In this document: one piece after another, positions 1 through 8,915 of the stretch
How positions within the stretch are numbered: position 1 is the stretch's first letter
How the letters are laid out: each line of letters starts with the position of its first letter
Source of the DNA: Geosiphon pyriformis
Taxonomy: Eukaryota > Glomeromycota > Glomeromycetes > Archaeosporales > Geosiphonaceae
Direction: 5' to 3'
Length of the DNA: 64,000 bases
NCBI GenBank assembly: GCA_016748015.1
Contig: JAAOMT010000034.1
Span: forward strand, 396,277 to 460,276
Notes under the pieces: generated by a model
Told to the model about the DNA's origin: nothing
Databases searched by the model: none
Seen by the model: the letters and a program-made list of their open reading frames with translations, nothing else
Made by a program: the position numbers and the translations under genes

Positions 1-1724
1 ACTTAACAGAAAATCAAAGTGAAGAGACCGAATCAGAACAAGAAACAGAAGACTCAGAAAACGAAGAAGAAATGGCCTCCACATATATTGCAAAAATTCC
101 TGAGTTCACAGAAGAAGACAGCGAAACCAGTTCTCAAGAATGACTTGACAAAGTCTCAAAAGCAGAAGATGCAAATGGTTGGAATGCTGCCAGAATGTTA
201 AAAGCAATTTCATACTTCTTACAAAAAACGGCTGGTGAATGGTTTGAAAACTTGGAAGTCCCATCAGAACACTGGAAAGCATTCAAAACTGCTTTTCTAG
301 AACAGTTTACTGACAATAACACTTCCATTACCCTTTGAAATCAGTTCCGAAATATCAAGCAAGAACCAAGTGAATTAGTTATGACCTATTTTGGGAAATT
401 CAACAAACTGTTTAGAAGGATTTGCCAATTAGAAACCAATGAATACTACTCCAATGCACAAATCTTGGATCAATTCATTGCTGAACTAAAAGACAAACTT
501 ATCAAGAAAGTTAGCCCACATGCACCAGAAGATTTAGCCACTGCTATTCAACAGGCAAAAAACTATGAAATAGCCATAGAAGAAGCCAACTGTACCAAAC
601 TTGTTAACCTGGCTATTGGAGAAACCAGCTCAGCAGCTGAAGAAAAGATTGACCAATTAACCAAGAAAGTTGAAAACTATTTCACCAACCAACAGCAACA
701 ACAGCAGCCACAGTAATTACAACAATCACAAAGATACCAACCCCCACAACAATGCAATCAAAACAACTTCGGACCACCATCCAACAACCAAATCCAAAAT
801 TGTCATTATTGTGGAATTCCAGGACACTGAAAACGTGATTGTAGAAAATTGCAATGAGACCAACAACAGAGAAATAATCAATGTTATTCCCAACCACAAC
901 AATCATATTATCCACCACCACCAGCTCAATATTTACCAAGACCACAATATCCAAACCACTATTATCAACCTGCTTCACAACCAATCCAACAACAGTATCA
1001 ACAATCATCCAAATCACAATATCAAGTGCCAGCTAGAAGATTGATTCAACATAATCAATTTACACCACAAAACCGTTTTTCAACAAACAACAACAGATTA
1101 AATTCCAACAACCAATTAACCACTCAAAATTCGAATCAACATAGACCCACATACTATTACACTCAACCCAGTTATCTTACAATACCAAAGGAATCAAATT
1201 TTCAGTAAACTGCACTTTTTGAAGGTGAAGCTGTAGCACCAAGACAAAACCCTTTCAACAATACTATCCCACCAGCCAGAATTGCCTGAAATGCCAATCT
1301 TTCAGACATCTTTCCATTCGAATTTGAAGCCAATGAATCACCATCTCTACTCAGCAATGTAGCAGTTAATGAACAAAAAGCTATTACAGCAATGTATACT
1401 GAAGCTGAAGTAGAAGGAAAACAAATTTGCTTAATATTAGACAGTGAATCTGCTGGAAGTATTATCACCTACCAATTAATACAACAGCTTCAACAAACTG
1501 TTGACAGACCAGCTCAAACTGTCATCGTTATGACAGATGGTATGAAAAAGACACCAGTAGAAGAAATTGATAATTTTCCATTCACTATTGATGGAATCAC
1601 TATTCCAATTAAAGTTTTAGTCATGGATGCACCCCAATACCAAGCTCTCGTCGGAAATAATTGGTTTCTCAAGGCCAATGCAAATTTAGATTGGGAAACT
1701 CAGGAATTAAAAATCTTATATTAA
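1..1724 (+). pseudogene. gag-protease part of ORF1 of A1 (decayed)
   Basis: Retrotransposon Gag and aspartic protease. Reading frame 3 (ATG at 72) is kept from the window edge to 1724 with no frameshift but with seven in-frame stops: 141, 336, 714, 828, 1206, 1287 and 1722. Compared with the minus-strand copy they replace Trp, Arg or Gln codons. In order I see the capsid-like region (72-690), a Gln-rich stretch, a CCHC zinc knuckle at 801-846 (CHYC, H, C, with the Trp after the His changed to TGA), a Gln/Asn/Pro/Tyr-rich spacer, and the protease domain (about 1375-1700). The protease has LILDSES where active family members have LILDSGS, so the catalytic D-S-G Gly is replaced by Glu. It is certainly a family-A ORF1 and not functional. 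Confidence 0.9.
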
Positions 1725-1752
1725 GGACAACACACTATAGTATCTGTTATAT
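1..1752 (+). mobile_element. Family-A Ty3/gypsy element A1, 5' internal part (split)
   Basis: Internal gag-protease part of a plus-strand family-A LTR retrotransposon. The 5' LTR and start of gag lie left of the window. The sequence stops at 1752, where a minus-strand element of the same family begins with TGTTAC, and the same reading resumes at 11615. The host codons on both sides (end of protease, then the CGTFNK-like stretch) line up with the uninterrupted copy around 23890-23970, so this is one element split by an insertion. Confidence 0.9.
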
Positions 1753-2741
1753 TGTTACTGGAGGTTTTTGGTTTCTTTTCTTAAATGTTGTTGATGTTGA
1801 TTTGCTGTGAATTCATGTTTCCAGGAAGTAGTTGAACCTCCAGTAACTGAATTTATCTTCAAATTATTTCCTATAATTTGAACTGCTGGGCTTATAAGTA
1901 GAATGGCCAATTTCATGCCAGTTGCTTTGTGTAGTTACATTGTAGTAAACATCAACTTTTTCCCAGAAATTGCTTGTCTGGAAGCTCACTAAAAATGTGT
2001 AGTTACTTTGCTGTGAAAGTCAACTCTTCTACAGAAATCTCGTCTATAGGCTACCTTAATGATTATAATAAGAAAACAAAAAAAAGAAAATAAAAAAAAT
2101 ATAAAAAAAATAGAATTCTGTCAAGAGAAACATTTTCTATTCAGGCCTGGAGTCACTAACAGTTTGCTGAAATTGGTAGCTAATCAATTTCAAAATGTTA
2201 GTTGGGTTTTTGGAGATTTTCTAAGTGCAATATTTAAAGAAATTGGTTTTTCGAATTATTTGATATTTATTTCTTTTTGTGTGTATAGGAATGGTTCTAA
2301 GTGATAAATCTAAAGTAAGATAAGATATATTTTCTCAAAGAGAAAAGCTCTTCTTTTATACAATTTGTTGTAACACTATTTTATAAACTTGAACTTTGCT
2401 ATTTTCTACAATTTTGCTGAACTAAAAATACATTTTGGCGAACTACAAGTTATTTCTGCGAACTATTAGATATTTTGGTAAACTATCAATTATTTCGGCA
2501 AATTTCTACAAATTTTGGCGAACTTTTTGAATGTTATATAGTTTGGAGTATTGCATGATTGATCATCACAATTAGGTTACATTTGTGTTATATACAAATT
2601 GGGTTATTAATTAAATAATAATTTCGGATATTTTGTTAATGTAATAAGTGATAATTTGAAATAATAATATATGCTAATTAATAATAAGATTTATAAGGGT
2701 AATTTCATGCTAAACAATATCTCTAATTTCGTCTGGTAACA
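1753..2741 (-). repeat. 3' LTR of A2 (family A)
   Basis: 989-bp LTR, same length as 10626-11614 and aligning along its whole length, mostly with transition differences. Read on the minus strand it starts TGTTACCAGACG and ends CCAGTAACA. It contains the TATA-like box (plus strand CTTTTATA near 2353), a cluster of degenerate TTCGCCGAA-type units (about 2400-2530), and the end of ORF3 (2710-2741). Confidence 0.93.
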
Positions 2742-3429
2742 TAACCTTCTTCTTAAAACTAAGCTCCATTGAAGTCCAAGTACTGTCTGTAATTTCCAGA
2801 TAATAATCCAAAATTATTAAAGAAATTTGGTCTGAAAATTGTTGAAATTTCAGTTCTGTAAGCTTTCCAATGTATTGAATTTTCAAAGGTTGTAAAATTG
2901 GGTTTTGTAAGACGTTTTCACAAGTGTAGAATAAGTCATAAAGTCTAAGAGCAGCTCTGAGCTTGTAATGACTGTTTGTTGGTCCAGATGTTGTTTTGAA
3001 TTCATTGTGGAGTTGTTTCTGAATAGCTTCTTTTGTGAGGTTTGCTGTTGTAAGTTCCAGTTTTTGTTCATAGAGTGTTTTTTCAATGTGAAAATATCTA
3101 TATATTGGGGGGTATTTGCTGTTTTCTTTATTAAGACACAGTTGAAGTTTTTGTTGAATAGTAGCATTTAGTGGAACACTAATAGGAGTGAGTAATAAGT
3201 TTTCTCTTAAAGCAAGCTTCAAAAGTTCTGATAGGTAAATTCCAGAATAACTTCTTGTGTTTTTTCTATAAGAGTGATACTTCCGTGAATTTGGGGCTAA
3301 ATTTGTAACTACTCCTGTTTGGGTATAATTAATGTGGTTTTCAGTAATAGTAATGGATAATTTGGGTATTGTTTTTAAAGCTAGCATTAGTTTTTGAGAT
3401 AATTGTTGAATATTTTGAGGGATAGTCAT
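2710..3429 (-). CDS. ORF3, conserved protein of unknown function downstream of integrase (A2)
   Basis: Intact 239-codon ORF with an ATG start (3427-3429) and a TAG stop (2710-2712). It sits in the position an env gene would take, but I see no signal peptide, no membrane segment and no Cys pattern; the protein looks soluble, Lys/Gln/Leu-rich and helical. Recognisable landmarks are an N-terminus starting MTIPQNIQQ, a beta-like SITI segment at about residues 24-28, and a C-terminal part with LRAALRLYDLF, IGKLTELKFQQFSDQI and a run of charged residues encoded by the polypurine tract. The last 32 bases lie inside the 3' LTR. The same gene is intact at 16405-17124 and 28404-29111, and diverged versions follow the integrase of families B and C. 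Function not recognised; a nucleic-acid-binding, accessory or assembly factor is possible but unproven. Confidence 0.85.
   Translation of the reverse strand: MTIPQNIQQLSQKLMLALKTIPKLSITITENHINYTQTGVVTNLAPNSRKYHSYRKNTRSYSGIYLSELLKLALRENLLLTPISVPLNATIQQKLQLCLNKENSKYPPIYRYFHIEKTLYEQKLELTTANLTKEAIQKQLHNEFKTTSGPTNSHYKLRAALRLYDLFYTCENVLQNPILQPLKIQYIGKLTELKFQQFSDQISLIILDYYLEITDSTWTSMELSFKKKVMLPDEIRDIV
2745..2756 (-). other. Polypurine tract of A2
   Basis: Read on the minus strand this is AAGAAGAAGG, a few bases before the LTR start TGTTACC. It doubles as the Lys-rich codons of ORF3. It would prime plus-strand DNA synthesis in an LTR element. Confidence 0.7.
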
Positions 3430-3581
3430 TATAAAAATTGGAATGAAAAGAACTAGATTGAATTTATTTTTGATATATAAGGTTTTTATGTTATTTTTGT
3501 CTTCCAGTGTGTTTTGTTTTGTTTTTGTTTTTGTAAAATCATTTTTTATAAATTATAAAAGAATAACTATAGTAAATTAAA

Positions 3582-4967
3582 TTAAGTGTTCAAGTTTGGA
3601 GATTGTTCAATGACAACTATTGGTTCTAAGTTTCGGGGAATATCTTCGGGATTGATTAAAGGAGAATGTGTACCAATTTGTGGAATTAATGGTTCAGGAT
3701 TGTTTCTGGAATTATAGTGTTTCAAACAATCTCCATGTGCAACTTTTGCTAGGATTTTGTTATCAAGTCTTAGCTTGTATGATCCATTGCCTAGAACTTT
3801 ATGGATAAAGAATGGTTCATCCCATTTATTTTCAAATTTCCCACTCCATTGTTTTTCAGCTTTAGTTCTGTGTAAAAAAACTTTGTTTCCAATTTTAAAT
3901 TTATTGGTGACTGGTGGCAATTTGTTGTCATGCCATTTTTTTTGTTGAGCTTGGGAGTGTTCAATATGGGTGGCTGTTATTCGTCGTTTTCTTTCCAATG
4001 TGCTAAGAAGATTGTAGACTCTTCATCAAAGTGTTTCCTGAAAGTTTTTTTTATTGATTGGCTGCACTGAATATGGTTCCACAGTAAAATTAATTGGTAA
4101 CATTGCTGTCCTTCCATAGGTTAAATCAAATAGTGTGTGTTTTGTGGTATCTTGTTTTAGTGTCTTATATGCTAGTAACACTGATGGAATAAAGATATCC
4201 CATTCTTGCTCAAAATCGGTTGAGATTTTGGCTAATGATTTACACAGTGTCCTATTGAAATGTTCTACAAGCCCATTTGTTTGTGAATGGTAGGGCAAAG
4301 ATAATAGTCTTTTAACATTAAATTGTTCACAAATTTCCTGGATTAAATTGTTCACAAAATGTGTTCCTTGATCAGATAAAAGTTCTATTGGGCATCCATG
4401 TCTACAAATAATGTCTTCGTAGATAAAGTTTGCTACTGATTTCACATCTGCTCATTGAATGGCTCTGACTTCAGGCCATTTGGTGAGATAGTTTACAGCT
4501 ATTGCAATATAACGGTTTCCTTGGTTTGTGATAGGTAGTGGTCTGACTAAATTGATACCAACTCAGTCAAAAGACTGTTCAACTTTGATTGGGTTTAAAA
4601 GTTCTGTAGAGCAAGTTCCTCTTCTTCTTTGACAACTATCACAAGACTTAACATATTCATGAATGTTTTTTCTCATTTGAGGCCAAAAATAATATTCTAG
4701 TGTTCTCTGGGTGGTGCTGTCTTTTTCTAGGTGTGCTGATGAAAGATCTGAGTGCATGTTATATAAAATGGTTTTTTTTTCATGTTCTTGTATTAATCTG
4801 AGCGGACTGTCTGGATTTCTGAAGTTTTGATAATAAATAATGTTGTTGTGTAGAAAATATTGTTTGGCTTTTTGTTTTAATTGGTGTTTTTCATCTGAAA
4901 ACCAATCTGTTGGGATTGTTAGTGTCTTCAAATATTGTTTAAGATTGTTGTAGTTTTCAGAGTTCAT
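3582..4967 (-). pseudogene. Integrase ORF of A2 (decayed)
   Basis: Integrase in a separate ORF from RT-RNase H. It starts at an ATG (4965-4967, MNSENYNN) after the RNase H stop at 5024-5026. In order: N-terminal HHCC zinc domain (about 4760-4620, ending CDSCQ), catalytic core with the first Asp in the GIDL/GINL-type strand (about 4555), LLSDQGTHF with the second Asp (about 4375), and the Glu in GLVEHFNRTL (about 4260), then a C-terminal domain with WHDNKLPPVTNKF and KVFLHRTKAEKQWSGKF. In-frame stops near 4560, 4450 and 4020 break it into three open pieces. The C-terminal piece (3998-3582) is open to the natural stop. No chromodomain is evident. Confidence 0.88.
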
Positions 4968-5023
4968 TGTTTGTTGTTGTTTTTTTTTTTACTGCTAATT
5001 CGAATGGGTGTTGGTTTTGTGTT

Positions 5024-6298
5024 CTAATCTTGCCTCATTCTTGAGAGACAATTAATATTGGTGTGGAATTTTTCTGGTTTGTGATGTACAATGTATTAGT
5101 AGTTGGCTAAAAATCCTGTCCATCGGGTTTGTTTGGCATTCAGCTGAGTGTTTTTGTTTTGAAGCCATTTGAGTCTAATATTATCAGTAATAATGTCGAA
5201 TTCTTTAGGCCTGAGATAAAGGTTGAAGTGGTGTAAGGCCCAAATTATGGCTGCTGTTTCTAGTTCTGTGGCAGGGTAGTTTTTCTCAGCTGGTTTTAAT
5301 GTTTTGCTAGTATAAGCAATTACTCACTCATTTCCATTGTCATCTAATTGAGATAAGATGGCACCAAAGGCAGTGTAAGAAGCATCTGTAGCTAGTCAAA
5401 ATCGGTTACTGAAGTCTGGGTAGGTGAGAATTAGAGCTGTTGTCAGCTTTTTCTTGAGAATTTCAAAAGCTTTTTGGTGTTTTTCCATCCATTTGTATTC
5501 GACATTTTTAGTAGTGAGCTGGTTGAAGGGTTTTGGGATTTCTGAGAATCCTTTAATAAATTTTCGGTAATAGGATGCTAATCCAATAAATCCTCTTAAT
5601 TCTGTGGTATTTCGTGGAGTTTTAAAGTTTTTGACAGTGCTGATTTTTCCGGGGTCTGGTTTAATTCCATCTTTGCTAACAATGTGACCAAGAAAGGCCA
5701 AACTTGTTTTTCCAAAGTAGCATTTTTTAATGTTCAGTTTCAATCCTGCTTTCTGTAATAGTTGAAAAACTTTGCACAGGTGTTTTAAGTGTAATTCAAA
5801 AGATGGTAAATAAACATCAGTATCATCAAGATAGACAACTACTGATTTCCAAAGGAGGCCTTTGTAAACAATGTCCATGAGTTTTTGAAATGTTGCTGGT
5901 GCATTGCATAATCTGAAAGGTATTACATTGAACTTGTAATTTCCTTCTTGAGTGGTGAATGCTGTTTTGGGGCAATCTTTAGGATCCATGGCAACTTGTC
6001 AGTATCTATTTTCTAAATCTAATGTTGAAAAGTATTTGGACTTCCCAAGAGCATCTAGCATGTTGTCAATTTGGGGAAGAGAGTAAGCATCTCCAATGGT
6101 GATACTGTTGAGTTGTCAATAATCAACACAAAATTGTATCTTTCCATTTTTCTTTTTAACTAAGACCACAGGTGAAGCCTATAGACTCATTAATGATTGA
6201 ATAAGCCCATTGTTAAGCTCTTCTTGGATAAATTGGTAACTTTCTGGAGCAACTCAGTAGGCTTGTTGTTGCCTTGGTTTGGCATCTCCTGTATAGAT
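5024..6298 (-). pseudogene. Reverse transcriptase-RNase H part of ORF1 of A2 (decayed)
   Basis: Ty3-type RT followed by RNase H. The best open piece (5989-5396) has TAFTTQEGNY, FRLCNAPATFQ, the catalytic VVYLDDTDVY box at about 5840-5810, LGHIVSKDG and the FIGLASYYRKF connection motif. Upstream of 5989 lie the worn motifs for KIRFCVDYQ and TLDLE. RNase H follows (LATDAS, ELETAAIIWAL, DIITDN) and ends at a TAG (5026-5024) that is conserved in position in every family-A copy. The third position of the YLDD-x-x box is Thr where most Ty3 elements have Ile/Leu. Several in-frame stops make it inactive. Confidence 0.88.
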
Positions 6299-6851
6299 TT
6301 AGTGTTGAACCAAATCAGTTCTTCCTAAGTCATTGTTGTTTTTGGCAAAGATATCGGCAAATTCTGCAATTAGCTCTTTAAGCTGGTTCTGTTGTTGTGA
6401 TTCAAGTTGTCTTATGTTGATTCGAGATAGTTTTTCTATGACAACATGGTAGTTTTTAGAGCTGGGGTTTGGATTGATTTTTGGTAGTAAATGTCCAATA
6501 ATTTCAGAGAAATCAGGGACTGTTTGGAGTAATTCTTGTTGAAAGATATTACTGTGAATAATTCCAATTTCTAAGTTATTTAATAAAACTATGGGGAAAT
6601 TGTTGGGATTGTAAAAAGTAATTCGGATTTTCTTTGTTCCTTCTGGAATATAAATGTTTGGGATCGAGATATTATATTCCAAGCAGATTTGTTCATTAGA
6701 CTCAAAAATTTTGTTGTGTGGTTGTTGGCTTTTCACAAGTGTAAATTTCAGGGTGTTCTTCAAAGGATGAAATGGTAATTGGTTGTGGAAGTCGTAAAAT
6801 CTGGTGAGATTCTTTCTGTTCATTGAGGGGTATGTTTACTGGAACTGTAAA
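6299..6851 (-). pseudogene. ORF1 linker between dUTPase and RT (A2)
   Basis: About 180 codons joining dUTPase to RT. It includes a conserved ICLEYNISIPNIYIPEG segment, FYNPNN(F/H)PIVLLNNLEIG, and the C-terminal LKELIAEFADIFAKNNNDLGRT that sits just before RT in Ty3-type elements. Relative to A1 there is an extra base near 6700 (an A/T run), so the dUTPase and RT parts are in different frames here only. Function unknown; the beta-rich middle could be a fold related to dUTPase or a spacer. Confidence 0.75.
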
Positions 6852-7439
6852 TCATTCAGTTGAACCAAAACCTTGGGTTCTTTTTTCACTTTTTCCCAAT
6901 AGTTCTTTTTGATTGACTAATTGTAAACCCAAAATGTTGATTAAGAGTAAATAAATAGCTTGGGCAATTTTCTCAGCATGTTCAATCTTAAATGGCTTGT
7001 CAGTTTCATTTTGGAGTATTATTGTTATGTTACCAGTATATCCAACATTGATTATTCCTTCTCTAACATTGATTCCTTTGCTTGCCAGAGAGGACCAGGA
7101 GGTAATTTGAACTATTGCTTCTGGCAGAATTTCGAAAGCAATTTTAAGGTTGATTTTTGTAAGAAATTTGGGTTTGAGAACAAGTGTATTCTTGTCTAAA
7201 TATCTTAGGTCATATCCAGCATCACTTTTATGTGCTTTTTTGGGTTTTATTCCTTGTCCATTGTTGTTGAAGTATTTGAGTTGTGAAGCAGACTGATTTT
7301 TGATAAGATAGATGGATGTGGCTTTTATTTTTTCTGTTGCTTCAAGTTCTCCAAATTCAATTTTATATTCGTCACTTTTACTGGGTAATGGAATGCTAAG
7401 GACATAGCATTCAGAACACCATTGTTCATCACAAGACAT
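6852..7439 (-). CDS. dUTPase domain of ORF1 (A2)
   Basis: Open for 195 codons. It hydrolyses dUTP to dUMP and pyrophosphate in the known family. All five trimeric dUTPase motifs are in order: I AGYDLR (74-79), II WSSLASKG (115-122, usual RSSLA; Arg changed to Trp), III GIINVGYTG (128-136, usual GIIDAGYTG; the catalytic-site Asp is changed to Asn), IV EKIAQ (156-160), V QGFGSTE (189-195). The N-terminal 15 residues belong to the Cys-rich domain (CDEQWCSEC). The domain lies between protease and RT in the same frame as gag. Non-primate lentiviruses place theirs between RNase H and integrase, and betaretroviruses next to protease. The two substitutions suggest this copy is catalytically dead. Confidence 0.9.
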   Translation of the reverse strand: MSCDEQWCSECYVLSIPLPSKSDEYKIEFGELEATEKIKATSIYLIKNQSASQLKYFNNNGQGIKPKKAHKSDAGYDLRYLDKNTLVLKPKFLTKINLKIAFEILPEAIVQITSWSSLASKGINVREGIINVGYTGNITIILQNETDKPFKIEHAEKIAQAIYLLLINILGLQLVNQKELLGKSEKRTQGFGSTE

Positions 7440-7441
7440 TA

Positions 7442-8280
7442 TGCATTCCTCACATAATTTAATGTTTATTTGCTCTAGCTGTTAAGCTTGAGCTTTTTTG
7501 GTTAGGTAGGTGTGACTGGCAATTTGGTGATATACTTCTATTTCATCTTTGTAGTTGTATTCAGCAATTTCAAAGGTGTATGCAATGTATTCTGATTCTT
7601 TCATTTGATGAATATTTTCTTGAGTGGTTCCATTGATTAAAGCCATTGCTAGATCAAAAATCATTTTGGCATCGTAAGGGTAATGGTACAGTTTGTTGAG
7701 AGCGCTGTTGTAAGCAGCATTAAAAAGTGTTCCTCTTTTGACTTTTTCCGAAATTGATAAAGCATATTGGCAGGTTTGATCACAGACTCTTCCTCTTATT
7801 GCTACATCAATCCAATTGCATTCTTCTGGTAGCATATCTTCACAAGTCAAACAAGAAGTATTGTCCTATTTTCCACTTCTTTTTATTAGGTGGCCCTATC
7901 GTTCTCTGTGGCAAGTCTTGCAGTAATAACAAGTATGATTTTTATATTCTTCTTCAGGTGAAATGCAGGCTCTCATTGATAAAAGCTTCTTGTGGCAATC
8001 TTTGCATTTAAGTAGAATGTAGGGGCGTCATTTCCTTGGTTCAGACTTTGAGTAAGGGATATTCTATCCAGGAGTTTCAGGTTCAGAGTGTGGAGTAAAA
8101 TGTTCTTGTTCAGTTTCATTGGCCCAATTGGACATTGATCCAAGAGCCATGAATGTTTTGATTATTGGTTTTTCTTCTTCTGGTTCAAATTCAAAAGCCG
8201 GGGCTTTTTTGGAGTGTTTGTTGAATGTACCACAAGTGGCAGGTACTCAGACGTGTTGTCCTTAGTAGGAGATTGTTAAC
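7442..8280 (-). pseudogene. Cys-rich domain of ORF1 between protease and dUTPase (A2)
   Basis: About 250 codons, partly open (7850-7482). Reading through stops, the Cys pattern is KDC, CYYC-x2-C, C-x2-C, C-x3-C (CDQTCQYA), C-x2-C-x3-C (CEECIMPC), then CSEC just before dUTPase. The helical middle (SISEKV, YNSALNKLYHY, MIFDLAMALIN, QIASHTY) is conserved in A1 and A3. I do not recognise the domain. It looks like two zinc-binding clusters flanking a helical body. Family B has the same arrangement with different sequence. Confidence 0.7.
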
Positions 8281-8282
8281 TC

Positions 8283-8888
8283 TTATGTCTCCCAACTCAG
8301 ATTAGCATTGGCTTTTTGGAGCCAATCATTTCTGATGAAAGCTTGGTATTGGGGAGCATTCATGACCAGAACTTTGACTGGAATGGTAATTCCATCAATT
8401 GTGAATGGGAAGTTGTCAATCTCTCCTACTGGAGTCTTTTTTATGCCATCAGCAGTGACAATGATTGTCTGAGCTGGTTGGTCAACATTTCTTTTTAGCT
8501 GCTGCATCAATTGATATGTGATAATGCTTCTGGCAGATCCACTGTCTAAGATCAAGCAAATTGGCTTTTTTTCTACTTCAGCTTCTATGTATATTGCAGT
8601 GATGGCTTTTTGCTTGTTAGCTGCTGCATTGCTAAGCAAGAATAGTGATTCATTTGCTTCAAATTTGAAAGGGAATATATCTGAAAGGTTGGCGTTTTCA
8701 GCAATTCTGGCTGGTAGGATTATGATAAAAGTATAGGAAGGGTTTTGTTGTTGTGCTGCAGCCCTACCTTCCGACAGTGCAGTATGGTGAAAATTCTGTT
8801 CTTCAGGTATTGTAAGATAGCTAGGTTGAGTATGATAGTAGTTGGGTCTTGGTTGAGCTGAATTTTGGGGAACCAATTGGTTGTTCAA
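8283..8888 (-). CDS. Aspartic protease part of ORF1 (A2)
   Basis: Open 201-codon stretch, in frame with gag and separated from it by one TGA near 8914. Contains EKKPICLILDSGSARSIITYQLM with the catalytic D-S-G triad intact, DGIKKTPVGEI (flap region), and LVMNAPQYQAFIRNDWLQK, the second conserved part of retropepsins of Ty3 elements (hydrophobic-x-GxDW/NDW type). Cleaves the Gag-Pol precursor in the known family. It ends at a TAA/TAG near 8281 where the other copies read on. Confidence 0.85.
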   Translation of the reverse strand: MNNQLVPQNSAQPRPNYYHTQPSYLTIPEEQNFHHTALSEGRAAAQQQNPSYTFIIILPARIAENANLSDIFPFKFEANESLFLLSNAAANKQKAITAIYIEAEVEKKPICLILDSGSARSIITYQLMQQLKRNVDQPAQTIIVTADGIKKTPVGEIDNFPFTIDGITIPVKVLVMNAPQYQAFIRNDWLQKANANLSWET

Positions 8889-8915
8889 ATTGGTTCTATT
8901 GTTGTTTACTTGGTA

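Noticed and set aside
682-1017. Minus-strand ORF opposite gag (also 8948-9304, 22860-23201 and similar)
   Set aside because: These arise from the Gln/Asn-rich, stop-poor complementary strand and have no conserved or recognisable sequence.
2059-2304. 81-codon ORF inside the A2 LTR
   Set aside because: It is not kept in the partner LTR frame and lies in non-coding LTR sequence; AT-rich chance ORF.
2710-3429. ORF3 as an env-like glycoprotein gene
   Set aside because: It has env position but no signal peptide, no hydrophobic membrane segment, no Cys-rich ectodomain and no glycosylation-rich region.
3582-3998. Chromodomain at the integrase C-terminus
   Set aside because: The C-terminal part has the KQWSGKF-type integrase end but no aromatic cage or chromodomain-like pattern that I can see.
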